A DNA stretch of 64,000 nt, from NCBI GenBank assembly GCA_965662545.1, contig CBFIHZ010000019.1, positions 1 to 64,000 of the forward strand. Reading direction: 5' to 3'. This DNA is from CPC320 sp002684375. GTDB lineage: Bacteria > Pseudomonadota > Alphaproteobacteria > Rhodobacterales > Rhodobacteraceae. The position numbers and the translations under genes are program-made. The notes below the pieces were generated by a model that had not been told where the DNA came from, did no database searches, and saw only the letters and a program-made list of their open reading frames with translations. Below are positions 54,650-64,000 of the stretch, piece after piece (within the stretch, counting starts at the first letter, position 1; each line of letters opens with the position of its first letter).

Positions 54650-54726
54650 CGGGCTATAGCGCAGCCTGGTAGCGCGTCCGTCTGGGGGACGGAAGGTCGC
54701 AGGTTCGAGTCCTGCTAGCCCGACCA
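54650..54726 (+). tRNA. tRNA-Pro (anticodon GGG)
   Basis: The 77-base gene folds as a tRNA with a 7-bp acceptor stem (CGGGCTA with TAGCCCG), the D-arm GCGCAGCCTGGTAGCGC, an anticodon stem TCCGT/ACGGA around CTGGGGG, and GGTTCGAGTCC in the T-arm. CCA is encoded. The loop places GGG at 34-36, so it reads proline. It follows merR, its usual place. Confidence 0.96.
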
Positions 54727-55770
54727 CTTTTCCGGTGGCAACCGACGAATCTCACGTTTACCAAAGCTGTATTTATTCAGCCAAGTCAGCGGTGATCCCG
54801 GATCTTAGTGTGGTTTGCGCCCTTATTTGCGCGAATACAACGCGCAAATTTCATCTCTAACGATAAAAATTGAAACCGAATGCAATTATCTGGCGGACCA
54901 ACCCTCCGGGCCTTGCGATTGATTCGGCACCGCTCGTCCTATCTTGAAACCTTCAATTATACGCATTGGGCCCGATCCTGCTTGCCTTCTTTCAGCACCT
55001 ATGTGCCGGCAAGAGTTTCGCTTTTCGGCTTTGTGAAAACCGATATAGCATGTTTTATATTTGCTCATCTAAGACACCTTTTATCTTCACAATCCAAGGC
55101 TGATGACCCGCAGCTTTCTAAAATGTGCAAATACGAGCCTGTGGCAAATCCAAAATAAAACGATGAACAGCAAGATTGATTTCTCCAAAAAGGTGCAACT
55201 GGCACAGTCAAAATTTGACTGACAAAGGCTTTCAAATTCTCGGCAGAAACACGGTCTGTCGCAGTATCAGATGCTTGACCAGATCTCTTAATGGCACGCG
55301 CCGAGTGATTTCACCCTCCTTGCAAAAACCCGTTATGGTGTCTGAGCCTTTAACTGTGGGCAAGAGTATCCAGAGCCACGCCCTGCAAATCATGTGGCGC
55401 TGCGCAGTCCAGACTGTCGGTGGCGCAACCCGCTTAGATACCCCCCTGCAAATTCCAAACATCAAATTGTCAGCGTATGAGAAGGGCGAAATTGTTTGGA
55501 ATTTAACCAGCTAAGCGGCCTTGGTTTGAAATATGTCTTTCACTTGTGAAGGATCGTAAATCAGCTATACACTTTTGAGAATTATCTCAAATCTGATGGC
55601 AAATGCATCATCCCGAACTGCAGAGAGAATTTTCTACCGGGACAACAGGTGCACAAAACAGTGGTCAAAAGGGCGTGATAGGGACTTATGATGGGACTAT
55701 TAAAACTGCCCGACCAGTCAGACAGACCGTGCCGCAAGGCATGGGATTTTTACTTTTGAAAGAGACCGTA
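54727..55770. other. 1-kb stretch with no convincing gene after tRNA-Pro
   Basis: Two rightward frames of 92 and 112 codons (54880-55158 and 55176-55514) and one opposite frame overlap, lack ribosome sites and show no family features; their compositions are Ser/Arg/Leu-rich like chance frames. I looked for a second copy of the tRNA 3' end and did not find one here. The stretch could be a decayed gene or scar at a tRNA. Confidence 0.5.
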
Positions 55771-56868
55771 ATGACCGGCGTTTTACCCAGCCAAGACTTA
55801 AAGACAATGATTAAAGAGGGCGTGATCAATGCCCAGCCACAGATCATTTCAGAACAAATCCAACCTGCCAGCTTGGACCTGCGCCTCGGGACCCGCGCCT
55901 ATCGCGTTCGCGCGTCTTTTCTTTCGGGTGAAAATCAAACAGTTTCTAGCCGCTTGGCAGAGTTCCAGATGCATGAAATTGACCTGCATCAAGGGGCCGT
56001 GTTGGAAAAAGGCTGTGTCTACGTCGTACCTTTGATGGAGCAGCTCGATTTACCTGCGGGTACACATGCTGTCACCAACGCAAAAAGCTCCACCGGCCGG
56101 CTTGATCTGTTGACCAGAACCATCTCTGACTACAGCACCGAATTTGACCGAATTGCGCCGGGTTATCGCGGCCCACTCTATGCCGAGATTTGCCCACGGT
56201 CGTTTTCGGTGCTGGTACGTCCGGGAATGCGTCTCAACCAAATCCGCTTTCGTGCTGGCCAAGCCATTCTCACCGATGCTGAATTAGATGCATTGCATAA
56301 GGCCGAGCGGCTGGTATCGGGCGAGGCGGTCATCGGCGACGGGCTTGGATTTTCAGTTGATTTACAACCCGACGGAACCGATCTGGTGGGGTTTCGCGCC
56401 AAACCGCATACCGGCGTGATCGACCTCGATTGCAAATCCCATTACGATCCGAAGGATTTTTGGGAAGAGATTCGCACGACCAGTGGACAGATCATTCTCG
56501 ATCCCGGGGCTTTTTATATTCTGGTCAGTCAAGAAGCCGTGCATATTCCACCCGCCTATGCGGCGGAAATGGCGCCTTATCTGGCGATGGTTGGCGAATT
56601 TCGCGTTCATTACGCAGGCTTCTTTGATCCCGGGTTTGGTCATTACGCTGCGGGCGGCAGCGGATCGCGCGGAGTGCTTGAAGTGCGCTGTCACGAAGCG
56701 CCTTTCGTGCTTGAGCACGGTCAGGTGGTGGGCCGTCTGGTCTATGAGCGTATGCGCGCCGAGCCGGATCAGCTTTATGGCGCGGGCATCGCGTCAAACT
56801 ATCAGGGTCAAGGTCTCAAACTGAGCAAGCACTTCAAACCCTTGCCGCCGCCCGCAGCCGCGACTTAG
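55771..56868 (+). CDS. dcd: 2'-deoxycytidine 5'-triphosphate deaminase, double-length form
   Basis: This 365-residue protein is the double-length Dcd-like enzyme of alphaproteobacteria that deaminates dCTP to dUTP. The first half has QPASLDLRLGTRAYRV, AKSSTGRLDL and the second half a related IRTTSGQIILDPGAFYIL and AGFFDPGFG. ATG 55771 is used; the 56-residue upstream extension has no family match and lies in the gene-poor stretch. Confidence 0.9.
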   Translation: MTGVLPSQDLKTMIKEGVINAQPQIISEQIQPASLDLRLGTRAYRVRASFLSGENQTVSSRLAEFQMHEIDLHQGAVLEKGCVYVVPLMEQLDLPAGTHAVTNAKSSTGRLDLLTRTISDYSTEFDRIAPGYRGPLYAEICPRSFSVLVRPGMRLNQIRFRAGQAILTDAELDALHKAERLVSGEAVIGDGLGFSVDLQPDGTDLVGFRAKPHTGVIDLDCKSHYDPKDFWEEIRTTSGQIILDPGAFYILVSQEAVHIPPAYAAEMAPYLAMVGEFRVHYAGFFDPGFGHYAAGGSGSRGVLEVRCHEAPFVLEHGQVVGRLVYERMRAEPDQLYGAGIASNYQGQGLKLSKHFKPLPPPAAAT

Positions 56869-56876
56869 CAGACGCA

Positions 56877-57542
56877 TCATTCGTCTTCGAACATATCGCT
56901 TTGGGCGCTGTCGTCGTCTTCATCCTCAATGTCCGAACCGGACATTATCCCCGGGGGCACGCGGCTCTCCAAAAGCCCCGCGGCCCGCAAATCTTTGAGG
57001 CCCGGCAAATCTTTCGTGGTCTCAAGTCCAAAGTGATCAAGAAACGTCTGGGTCATGACAAAGGTCACTGGCCTGCCGGGTGTCATCCTGCGGCGACCAA
57101 AGCGAATCCAGTCCATTTCAAGCAGTTGATCCACGGTGCCACGCGATACGCTTACACCGCGAATTTCTTCAATTTCGGCGCGGGTCACGGGCTGATGATA
57201 GGCAATAATGGCCAGTGTTTCGATCGCCGCTCGGCTTAGCTTGCGGCTTTCAACCGTCTCTTTCTGCATCAAAAATGACAAATCGCCCGCAGTTCTGATG
57301 GCCCAGGCCGCGCCCACTTTCACCACCTGCACGCCGCGACCCGCATAGCGTTTGCGCAGATGCACCAAGGCCTCGGTCGCCTCGCATCCATGTGGCATCC
57401 GACCCTGAAGCTCGGCAACGGTTACCGGCTCGGCCGAGGCAAACAGAATAGCCTCGACCATCCGCTCTTGCTCGGCCATCGGCGGCGCCTCAAAAAGACT
57501 TTCTTCTTTTTGTGGTACGGGGTCGGGATATTCGACGCTCAT
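56877..57542 (-). CDS. scpB: Segregation and condensation protein B
   Basis: This 221-residue winged-helix protein joins ScpA and SMC in the bacterial condensin. It has ILFASAEPVTVAELQ near the start, LSRAAIETLAIIAYHQPVTRAEIEEIRG in the core and an acidic C-terminal tail. Its ATG overlaps the scpA stop (ATGA). Confidence 0.95.
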   Translation of the reverse strand: MSVEYPDPVPQKEESLFEAPPMAEQERMVEAILFASAEPVTVAELQGRMPHGCEATEALVHLRKRYAGRGVQVVKVGAAWAIRTAGDLSFLMQKETVESRKLSRAAIETLAIIAYHQPVTRAEIEEIRGVSVSRGTVDQLLEMDWIRFGRRRMTPGRPVTFVMTQTFLDHFGLETTKDLPGLKDLRAAGLLESRVPPGIMSGSDIEDEDDDSAQSDMFEDE

Positions 57543-58330
57543 GGGGTTGCCTTTCTGCGCAACTGGATCGGCGAAAATGTTTCGGATTGGCGCAGCTCTA
57601 GCTTGCCCTCCTTGACCAATTCCAAAGCTGCGGCAAAATGCGACGCAGTGGCCGAACGGTGCCGCTGGGGATCCACGCGCCAGCCTTCGGGAAGATAGCT
57701 CGCAATATCGGTCCAGTCACCCGCGAACCCAATCAATTCCCGCATCCGCTCAAGCGCACTCTCCATGGTAAAAACATTTTCGCGGTCCATCACAAATGGC
57801 CGGAACTCATCCCGGGTGCGAATACGAGCATAGGCCTGCATCAAATCCAGTAAGCTCGCCGAAAACGTCACGCGCCTTTTGCGCTCAACGCTTTCGGGAA
57901 TCCCTCGCTGAAAAAAGTCTCGTCCCAGCCTATCGCGCGCCATCAGACGCGCGGCAGCGTCCCGCATAGCTTGTAACCGCTGCAACTGAAACGCCAGATG
58001 CGCCGCAAGATCCTCGCCAGACGGCCCCTCCTCGCTGGGATCTGGCGGTAACAGCAATCGCGATTTTAAAAACGCCAGCCAGGCCGCCATCACCAAATAA
58101 TCTGCAGCCAGTTCAATTCGCAGGGCTTTGGCGCGCTCAACAAATTCAAGATATTGTTTTGCCAGATCAAGGATCGATATTTTCCGCAGATCAACCTTCT
58201 GCGTTCGCGACAGCGTCAATAACAGGTCTAAAGGCCCTTCATAACCATCAACATCCACGATCAGAGTTTCGGCGGCGACCCGTTCCGCGACGATCTCGCG
58301 GTGATTATTTTCAAAGATATCCTCAGTCAT
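57539..58330 (-). CDS. scpA: Segregation and condensation protein A
   Basis: This 263-residue kleisin bridges SMC heads. Typical are the start VDVDGYEGPLDLLLTLSRTQKVDLRKI and LAKQYLEFVERAKALRIELAADYLVMAAWLAFLKSRLLLP region, and a C-terminal winged helix. I use ATG 58330, which overlaps the nagZ end by eight bases, over a codon at 58345. Confidence 0.94.
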   Translation of the reverse strand: MTEDIFENNHREIVAERVAAETLIVDVDGYEGPLDLLLTLSRTQKVDLRKISILDLAKQYLEFVERAKALRIELAADYLVMAAWLAFLKSRLLLPPDPSEEGPSGEDLAAHLAFQLQRLQAMRDAAARLMARDRLGRDFFQRGIPESVERKRRVTFSASLLDLMQAYARIRTRDEFRPFVMDRENVFTMESALERMRELIGFAGDWTDIASYLPEGWRVDPQRHRSATASHFAAALELVKEGKLELRQSETFSPIQLRRKATP

Positions 58331-59339
58331 AGGCCTGCTTTCCAACTAGGATCGCAAGCTGCGCGTCCAGATTTGAAATGTCAACTGACCCCCCGCTATT
58401 GCGCTGTGCAAGCGCGCCCTCCGCCCGCTGTCGCGCTGTCATCCCCATGCGGCCCACCACGTGGGACACTGCGATCATTTCCTCCAGCACACCACTGCAG
58501 TGCAAAACCACATCGCACCCTGCTGCAATAGCAGCCTGTGCGCGGACATCCAGTTCACCCGGCAGGGCCTGCATGGAAATATCATCGGTCATGATCAAAC
58601 CTGAAAAGCCGATCTGATGGCGCATAATGCCCAGCATACGACCCGATACCGTGGCCGGCAGGCTGTCACATGCAGAGTAGACAACATGAGCTGTCATGGC
58701 CATTGGCAAGTCATTTAACCCCTTGAAGGCGGCAAAATCGTCTTGTTCCAAAGCGGCGGCCGTGGCTGTGACTTGGGGCAGCGTGTGATGACTGTCTACC
58801 GCTCCGAGCCCATGTCCCGGCATATGTTTGACCACCGGCACCACCCCACCATCCAGTAAGCCATCTGCCGCCGCGCGAGCCAGGCCCACCACCTCTGCGG
58901 CGGTGTCACCGTAACAGCGATTTCGTAAAAACGGATGCGTGTCAGGCCGGGCAATATCCGCAACCGGGGCACAGTTGACGTCAATGCCCAATGCTTTCAG
59001 CTCTGCGGCGATGATCCGGAACCGCAGATACATCGCCCGACGGGCCTGTCCCCCGGCACGCTGGCACTGTTCAAGTGGTGGCAGAAAATCTCGCCCTAAA
59101 GGCGGCCGCAAACGCTGTACGCGCCCCCCCTCTTGATCGATTAAAATAGGGGCATTCCAGCCGACACAATCGCGCAGTTCATCGCATAGCGCTTGTATTT
59201 GTGGACCCGTACTGATGTTACGAGCAAACAGAATGAACCCTAAAGGGTGGTTTGATGAGAAGAAAAGTCTCTCTTGAGATGTGACGCGTAATCCGCTGCA
59301 GCCCAGAATACATGCCCGAGTGCTCTGGCCAAAGCTCAC
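58323..59339 (-). CDS. nagZ: Beta-N-acetylhexosaminidase NagZ
   Basis: This 338-residue cytoplasmic glycosidase removes GlcNAc from peptidoglycan fragments during recycling. Landmarks are LGFILFARNI, LIDQEGGRVQRL, KHMPGHGLGAVDSHHTLP (catalytic His/Asp) and MTDDISMQAL with the nucleophile Asp. I start at a GTG (59339) overlapping the SPOR stop as GTGA; the longer frame to 59390 reads antisense of nothing conserved and lacks similarity. Confidence 0.93.
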   Translation of the reverse strand: MSFGQSTRACILGCSGLRVTSQERLFFSSNHPLGFILFARNISTGPQIQALCDELRDCVGWNAPILIDQEGGRVQRLRPPLGRDFLPPLEQCQRAGGQARRAMYLRFRIIAAELKALGIDVNCAPVADIARPDTHPFLRNRCYGDTAAEVVGLARAAADGLLDGGVVPVVKHMPGHGLGAVDSHHTLPQVTATAAALEQDDFAAFKGLNDLPMAMTAHVVYSACDSLPATVSGRMLGIMRHQIGFSGLIMTDDISMQALPGELDVRAQAAIAAGCDVVLHCSGVLEEMIAVSHVVGRMGMTARQRAEGALAQRNSGGSVDISNLDAQLAILVGKQAYD

Positions 59340-60220
59340 CGCGCCGCGACTCGAATACAATCCGTATTTTCCGCTTTTAACGCCGAACAAAACCGCCGCG
59401 CCGCATCCATATCTTCAAAGCCAACCGCCCGCAGCCTGTAAAACACTTTACCACCGCTCGTGGCCCGGCGCTGTACCACCCGACTTTTGCCGTCAAAGAA
59501 GCTTACAAACCGTTTGCTGATCCGCACCCATTCAGACTTGGCAATGCTGACGCTGTCAAAGGCACCAAGTTGTACCATCGGCGTATCGGCCTTCAGATTG
59601 GCCGCGTCCAGATCAACCACTTCAGCAAGCACCGGGGCCCGCGCGGTCTGAAACCATTCAGGACGAGTTTGTGGACGCAAGGAGCGACTGACGCCGCCAA
59701 GCGATTGTGGGATAAGATCCAAAGCGACCAGAGGCGCGGCCTCACGCAACCGACCACCGGCGGGAACAGGCTCCTCTCGGCCAGATGCAATGCGTGCCAC
59801 CAGATCTTCGATTGACCCGGGCGACAACTTGACAACCGCATTGCTGTTTTCTTCCGTCAGCTTAATTTCGAGCAGCTGACTTTCAGAGACATCCTCTTGA
59901 GGCAAAACAAAAGGTCTAGGGGCCAAAGTAACACTGTCGGCCAACGGTGCCGACTGGCTATCGCCCGCCACAGAGTTCACCGAAAACCCTTGATTTTCCG
60001 CGGGCGTACCGCCGGGATCAAGCGGGGCAATCCGCATCGGATCCTGCACTGCGCGCACCACGGGGATACCGTTTACATCCCGCATCACCACCTGGTAGCC
60101 CCAGATCGTAATGCCAACCAAAAGCATCAACGAAACGCCCGCACCAAGCCAGCCTGCTAGGGAGCCACCATGTGCCTCTTCCGCAGCACCAAAGCGCTCG
60201 TCTGTTGAGTATTCAGCCAT
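59336..60220 (-). CDS. SPOR domain-containing membrane protein
   Basis: This 294-residue protein has one transmembrane helix at about 28-50, a long Pro/Ala-rich periplasmic linker and a C-terminal SPOR domain (VQLGAFDSVSIAKSEWVRIS, VFYRLRAVGF, FCSALKAENTDC) that binds denuded glycan strands at division sites. ATG 60220 is chosen because family N-termini start near AEYSTDERF. It is 71 bases downstream of argS. Confidence 0.88.
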   Translation of the reverse strand: MAEYSTDERFGAAEEAHGGSLAGWLGAGVSLMLLVGITIWGYQVVMRDVNGIPVVRAVQDPMRIAPLDPGGTPAENQGFSVNSVAGDSQSAPLADSVTLAPRPFVLPQEDVSESQLLEIKLTEENSNAVVKLSPGSIEDLVARIASGREEPVPAGGRLREAAPLVALDLIPQSLGGVSRSLRPQTRPEWFQTARAPVLAEVVDLDAANLKADTPMVQLGAFDSVSIAKSEWVRISKRFVSFFDGKSRVVQRRATSGGKVFYRLRAVGFEDMDAARRFCSALKAENTDCIRVAAR

Positions 60221-60291
60221 CGTCGCCTCACGTCCGTCGTGGTACATTGCCACATCGGTATTTAGACTGCTGTCACCGCAAGACGTTTTAT

Positions 60292-62037
60292 TTAGCGCAT
60301 AACATCCATTGGTTTCACGCCCAGAATATCAAGACCTGCGGAAATAACAACCGCAACAGCCCTTGCAAGTGCAATTTTTGCTTGCGAAGTGGTCGAATCA
60401 CCCTCTTGAACAAAGCGCAAACTGGGTTCGTCGTGGCCTTTGTTCCACAAACCGTGCAAATCAGCCGCCAGTTCATACAGGTAAAATGCGATCCGATGCG
60501 GTTCATTAGTGCGGGCTGCGATCTCTACCAAACGCGGCCACTCGGCCAGTTTGCGCGCCACCGCCAGCTCTGCTTGGTGATCCAGCTTTGACAGATCTGC
60601 CGCCGACAGGGTCGCGTCTGAGACCTCGATATTCACCTCTGTGGCCTTGCGCAGCACACTGCAGACGCGGGCGTGGGCATACTGCACATAGAACACCGGG
60701 TTTTCGCGTGATTGTTCCAAAACTTTATCGAAGTCAAAATCCAACGGCGCATCATTTTTGCGCGTCAACATTACAAAGCGGGTCACATCAGGGCCCACTT
60801 GATCCACGACGTCGCGCAAAGTCACAAAGGTACCGGCGCGTTTCGACATTTTAAACGGTTCGCCGTTTTTGAACAATTTGACCAATTGGGTCAATTTGAC
60901 ATCCAGAGGCACGGTGCCGCCAGACAGCGCCGAAACCGCTGCTTTCATTCGTTTGACATAGCCACCGTGATCCGCCCCAAATACGTCGATCAACAGATCA
61001 TAGCCGCGGTTCACCTTGTCATAGTGATAAGCGATATCGGGGGCAAAATAGGTCCAGCTGCCATCAGATTTCATCACCGGGCGATCGACATCATCGCCAT
61101 GCTCGGTCGATTTGAATAGGGTTTGTTCGCGCGGTTCCCAATCTTCGGGTTTTTTGCCCTTTGGCGGGTCTAGATAACCTTCGTATATCAACCCCTTACC
61201 ACGCAGGTCCTCGATCGCAGCCTCAATTCGCCCGGTGCCGTAAAGCGATTTCTCGCTGTAAAACCGATCCATTTTGATCCCAAGCTGCGCCAAATCGGCA
61301 CGGATCAGCATCATCATCGCCTCGGTGGCAAATTCGCGCAATTCCGCCAGCCAGTACTGTTCCCCCTTACCGACGAAGGCATCTCCAACCTTATCTTTCA
61401 GCGCTTGCCCAACTGGAATCAAATAATCGCCGGGATAAGTGCCATCTTCGAACGCAACCTCTTGGCCGTGCGCCTCAAGATAGCGCAGATAGACCGAGCG
61501 CGCCAAAACATCGACCTGCGCGCCGCCATCGTTCACGTAGTATTCGCGCGTCACCTCATATCCGGCATAATCCAGCAAACCCGCCAAGGCGTCGCCGAAC
61601 ACAGCGCCTCTGGTATGGCCAACGTGTAGCGGTCCGGTGGGGTTCGCACTGACATATTCCACGTTCACCCGCTTGCCGGCCCCGATCGAGGACCGGCCAA
61701 ATGCTGTGCCCTGTTCGAGAATGTTTTTAACAAGCCCTTGCCAGACGGTTGGGGCAAGGCGCAGGTTAAGAAATCCAGGGCCTGCCACATCAGCGGTAGT
61801 GATCCGCGGATCCTGCATCAGATGCGCTGCCAACTTATCAGCGATATCGCGCGGCTTTTGTCGCGACGGCTTGGCTAAGACCATAGCTGCATTGGTTGCC
61901 ATATCACCGTGAAGCGCGTCGCGCGGCGGCTCGACCGCTACATTTTCAAAGCTGAGACCTTGGGGCAGTTGCCCTTCGGTGATCATCTTGTCCAGCGCCA
62001 CAGTCACCAGAACACGCATTTCGGCAAACAGGTTCAT
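60292..62037 (-). CDS. argS: Arginyl-tRNA synthetase
   Basis: This 581-residue class I synthetase charges tRNA-Arg. The HIGH motif appears as PLHVGHTRG and the KMSKS as KMSKRAGTFV; VNVEYVSANPTGPLHVGH is family-typical. The C-terminal anticodon-binding domain is complete with an ending DILGVKPMDVMR. Standard start at 62037. Confidence 0.97.
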   Translation of the reverse strand: MNLFAEMRVLVTVALDKMITEGQLPQGLSFENVAVEPPRDALHGDMATNAAMVLAKPSRQKPRDIADKLAAHLMQDPRITTADVAGPGFLNLRLAPTVWQGLVKNILEQGTAFGRSSIGAGKRVNVEYVSANPTGPLHVGHTRGAVFGDALAGLLDYAGYEVTREYYVNDGGAQVDVLARSVYLRYLEAHGQEVAFEDGTYPGDYLIPVGQALKDKVGDAFVGKGEQYWLAELREFATEAMMMLIRADLAQLGIKMDRFYSEKSLYGTGRIEAAIEDLRGKGLIYEGYLDPPKGKKPEDWEPREQTLFKSTEHGDDVDRPVMKSDGSWTYFAPDIAYHYDKVNRGYDLLIDVFGADHGGYVKRMKAAVSALSGGTVPLDVKLTQLVKLFKNGEPFKMSKRAGTFVTLRDVVDQVGPDVTRFVMLTRKNDAPLDFDFDKVLEQSRENPVFYVQYAHARVCSVLRKATEVNIEVSDATLSAADLSKLDHQAELAVARKLAEWPRLVEIAARTNEPHRIAFYLYELAADLHGLWNKGHDEPSLRFVQEGDSTTSQAKIALARAVAVVISAGLDILGVKPMDVMR

Positions 62038-62183
62038 CCGTCGGTATCCTTGTTGTAAGCGAGCGGTGTAGCATGCACAGAGCCAAGGTCAATCTGACTT
62101 TAAACCCAACTCAATAAATCGGCAACGCAGAGGTGTATAAAATTGGAAGACCTCTCTCAATTAAATCAACCAATGCAAGCATA

Positions 62184-62672
62184 TCAATCGAAAATCATGT
62201 GAAACCCATCATCCAGATAAAAGCTGTATTCCGTTTTCTCGCCACCGTTTGTGCTGCTCACAACAAAGGCAGAACCCCCTGTCACCTTGATCGTCGCGGC
62301 AGTGGCTGCGGGCGGGACCGCATGATGTGCAACAAGCGCATACCGATCGCCCCTGAAGCTTTCGCATCCCGCCGACGCATCGCGATCTGAAATTGGAAAT
62401 GTCAGACTTCCAGGCAGCGTTTCAAGACGAATGCGACCCTGTCGCGTATCAACATAACAAAATTTCATTTTGTCAGGATCCAAATAAAAATTGACATTAA
62501 TTTCGCCATCTCGATGGCTGGTCGAGGCCATATCGGGCATTTTATCACGATTGGACCCTGCCAGAGCCTTGGCACTGTGCATCGCCAAAGCGATTGGAAA
62601 GCCGATTTGCTCGCAGCCGGTCAAGCTGAACATAAGCGGCCCAACCAAAAGTAATCCTCTAAAAACATGCAT
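62184..62672 (-). CDS. Putative lipoprotein, unknown function
   Basis: This 162-residue protein begins with a lipoprotein signal whose lipobox SLTGC ends at about residue 20. The mature part is a beta-rich domain of about 130 residues with two conserved-looking cysteines (FCYVDT and AGCESF). I do not recognise a family. The ATG at 62672 is placed by the signal. It lies between dgt and argS. Confidence 0.65.
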   Translation of the reverse strand: MHVFRGLLLVGPLMFSLTGCEQIGFPIALAMHSAKALAGSNRDKMPDMASTSHRDGEINVNFYLDPDKMKFCYVDTRQGRIRLETLPGSLTFPISDRDASAGCESFRGDRYALVAHHAVPPAATAATIKVTGGSAFVVSSTNGGEKTEYSFYLDDGFHMIFD

Positions 62673-62836
62673 AATAATTCCCGTCAAAATCAATTTTATA
62701 TAAATTGGCGCAAGTATGAGATGTCTGCCACTGTCAAGCCTGTGACGCCCCAAGAGATTGGGCGCTGCACATAACTTACAGCACAAAAAAGCTAAACCCA
62801 AATACGGCGCGATTTACGAAAACCGCGTTCTGACCA

Positions 62837-62860
62837 CGAAAAAGCCGCCCCAATGCGGTC
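62837..62860 (-). terminator. Possible dgt terminator
   Basis: On the minus strand, about 50 bases after the dgt stop, a short GC stem (CCGC with GCGG around ATTGGG) is followed by five Ts. The stem is short, so this is a weak call. Confidence 0.3.
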
Positions 62861-62910
62861 TCATCTGGCACATCCCGGCGCATGCCTGCGCTGCCCCGTG
62901 GGTATCTGGC

Positions 62911-64000
62911 TTAAATCTCACCGTTCTCCGAGAGCCTTTTATGCTCCTGCAACGCGAACCGGTCGGTCATACCTGCAATGTAATCGGCCACAATGCGCGC
63001 CAGTGTAACCTCATCTGTGGCTGCAGCTACATCTTTCCGCCATTGTTTCGGCAGCAGGTTGGTGCGTTTCATAAACAGCGGAAACAGGCTTTGCACCACA
63101 TCCGTTACTTCATGGCGCATCGTCACCACCGCCGGGGCGCGGTACATCCGCTCAAACAAAAATGCCCGTATGGTTTTAAGATCGGCCCAAACCGGATCGG
63201 AAAACCGCACCATTGGCCGGCCTGCATGGCGGATATCGATGACGTTTTGCGGCGCCAGCTGCGCCAGATTTTCCTGTGCAACAGCGATAACATCTTCAAC
63301 TAAAACCCCAAAGAACCGGCGAAGCGCCTCATGGCGGCGGCGATAGTAATTCAAACCGGGATACAAGACATCGACAGTGGCGAAACATCCCTTCAGCAAC
63401 GGCAGTTCGGCAATTTCATCGGTGGAAAACAACTCGGCACGCAGCCCGTCATGCAGGTCATGATTGTTATAGGCGATATCATCCGACAGCGCCGCAACCT
63501 GCGCTTCACAACTGGCATAAGTGTCTATCTCAAGATCATGCACCGCATTGTAATCGGCCAGCGCATAGGGGACGTCACCGCGCACTGGGCCATTGTGTTT
63601 GGCAATCCCTTCGAGTGTTTCCCACGTCAGATTAAGCCCATCGAAATCAGCATAATGACGCTCTAAATCAGTCACAACACGGATGGCTTGTGCATTGTGG
63701 TCAAAGCCCCCGTAAGGCGCCATGAGAGCATTCAATGCCTCCTCTCCGGTGTGGCCGAACGGGGTATGGCCCAAATCATGGGCCAGTGCGATCGCCTCGG
63801 TCAACTCTGCGTTCAAGCCCAGCACACCAGATATGGTGCGAGCGACCTGCGCCACTTCGATCGAATGGGTCAGGCGGGTGCGGAAATAATCCCCCTCATG
63901 TTCAATAAACACTTGCGTCTTGTGTTTTAGCCGCCGAAACGCACTGGCATGGATAATCCGATCCCTATCGCGTTGAAAGCACGAACGGAAAGTACTTTCT
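62911..64000 (-). CDS. dgt: Deoxyguanosinetriphosphate triphosphohydrolase-like protein, runs off the window
   Basis: About 363 residues are visible, and the N-terminus lies beyond base 64000. The frame is open past the internal GTG near 63912 and reads RDRIIHASAFRRLKHKTQVF, standard dGTPase sequence. The HD motif is present as THSIEVAQ and LAHDLGHTPFGHTGE. Members hydrolyse dNTPs to nucleosides and triphosphate. About 25-35 residues are missing on the right edge. Confidence 0.93.
   Translation of the reverse strand, partial: ESTFRSCFQRDRDRIIHASAFRRLKHKTQVFIEHEGDYFRTRLTHSIEVAQVARTISGVLGLNAELTEAIALAHDLGHTPFGHTGEEALNALMAPYGGFDHNAQAIRVVTDLERHYADFDGLNLTWETLEGIAKHNGPVRGDVPYALADYNAVHDLEIDTYASCEAQVAALSDDIAYNNHDLHDGLRAELFSTDEIAELPLLKGCFATVDVLYPGLNYYRRRHEALRRFFGVLVEDVIAVAQENLAQLAPQNVIDIRHAGRPMVRFSDPVWADLKTIRAFLFERMYRAPAVVTMRHEVTDVVQSLFPLFMKRTNLLPKQWRKDVAAATDEVTLARIVADYIAGMTDRFALQEHKRLSENGEI

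Noticed and set aside
54880..55514. Two rightward frames of 92 and 112 codons after tRNA-Pro
   Set aside because: They lack ribosome sites and conserved features, and an opposing open frame overlaps the second; they look like chance frames.
54650..55770. Integrated element at tRNA-Pro
   Set aside because: No integrase, no second copy of the tRNA 3' end and no mobile gene is present; at most a scar.
1..64000. CRISPR array, rRNA operon or insertion sequence
   Set aside because: No regularly spaced direct repeats, rRNA-like segments or transposase genes with terminal repeats were found on reading the window.

Overview
The window reads as chromosome of an alphaproteobacterium of the Rhodobacteraceae (Roseobacter group). 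Several conserved gene orders support this: yceD-rpmF-plsX-fabH-ihfA-merR-tRNA-Pro; dgt-(lipoprotein)-argS-SPOR-nagZ-scpA-scpB; and accB-accC-aat next to DUF2155, mlaD and NDUFA12. The mid-50s G+C impression, a TRAP transporter and a Tat-exported formate dehydrogenase with DUF3305/DUF3306 partners fit as well. No CRISPR array, intact insertion sequence, rRNA or phage region was seen. One tRNA, tRNA-Pro(GGG), is present.

Layout: 1-5.4 kb holds an orphan AAA ATPase, a Hyi-type isomerase, the nucleoid protein GapR, and a persulfide-dioxygenase-like hydrolase beside a DUF442 sulfurtransferase. 5.4-9.1 kb carries a FliM/FliN-family protein and a Na+/solute-symporter-type histidine kinase. At about 9.08 kb the kinase meets livM head-to-head, and both genes lack their N-termini: a rearrangement or assembly-chimera breakpoint at a GGGGCCCC palindrome. 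9.1-18.8 kb holds livGF, acetyl-CoA synthetase convergent with a second acyl-CoA ligase, accBC, aat, DUF2155, mlaD and NDUFA12. 18.9-24.5 kb holds clpX and clpP, a permuted photolyase-like protein, rpsF-rpsR-rplI and a membrane protein/XRE pair. 24.6-27.7 kb is a dctPQM TRAP operon.

28-44.3 kb is the most distinctive part, a formate dehydrogenase island. A leftward operon encodes DUF3305, DUF3306, a TorD-like chaperone, a small Tat protein and the three FDH subunits, and then a 45-residue membrane protein and a response regulator that is NtrC-like but lacks GAFTGA. Its probable kinase lies convergent to it. Divergent from the operon is a four-cluster Fe-S protein. Beyond that come a solute-binding/cytochrome c fusion, DUF6494, an Mrp/ApbC Fe-S carrier, a degenerate biotin/lipoate-ligase relative and DUF6505. 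I read this as formate oxidation at the periplasmic face feeding the quinone pool, surrounded by a large, mostly uncharacterised assembly module.

44.6-64 kb is ordinary: an AcuC-type deacetylase, an AbrB-type membrane protein, an ABC-F ATPase, an OlsB-like acyltransferase, bamE, the rpmF-plsX-fabH lipid cluster, ihfA, merR, tRNA-Pro, a 1-kb stretch with no convincing gene, double-length dcd, scpB-scpA-nagZ-SPOR with overlapping ends, argS, a lipoprotein and dgt, which runs off the right edge.
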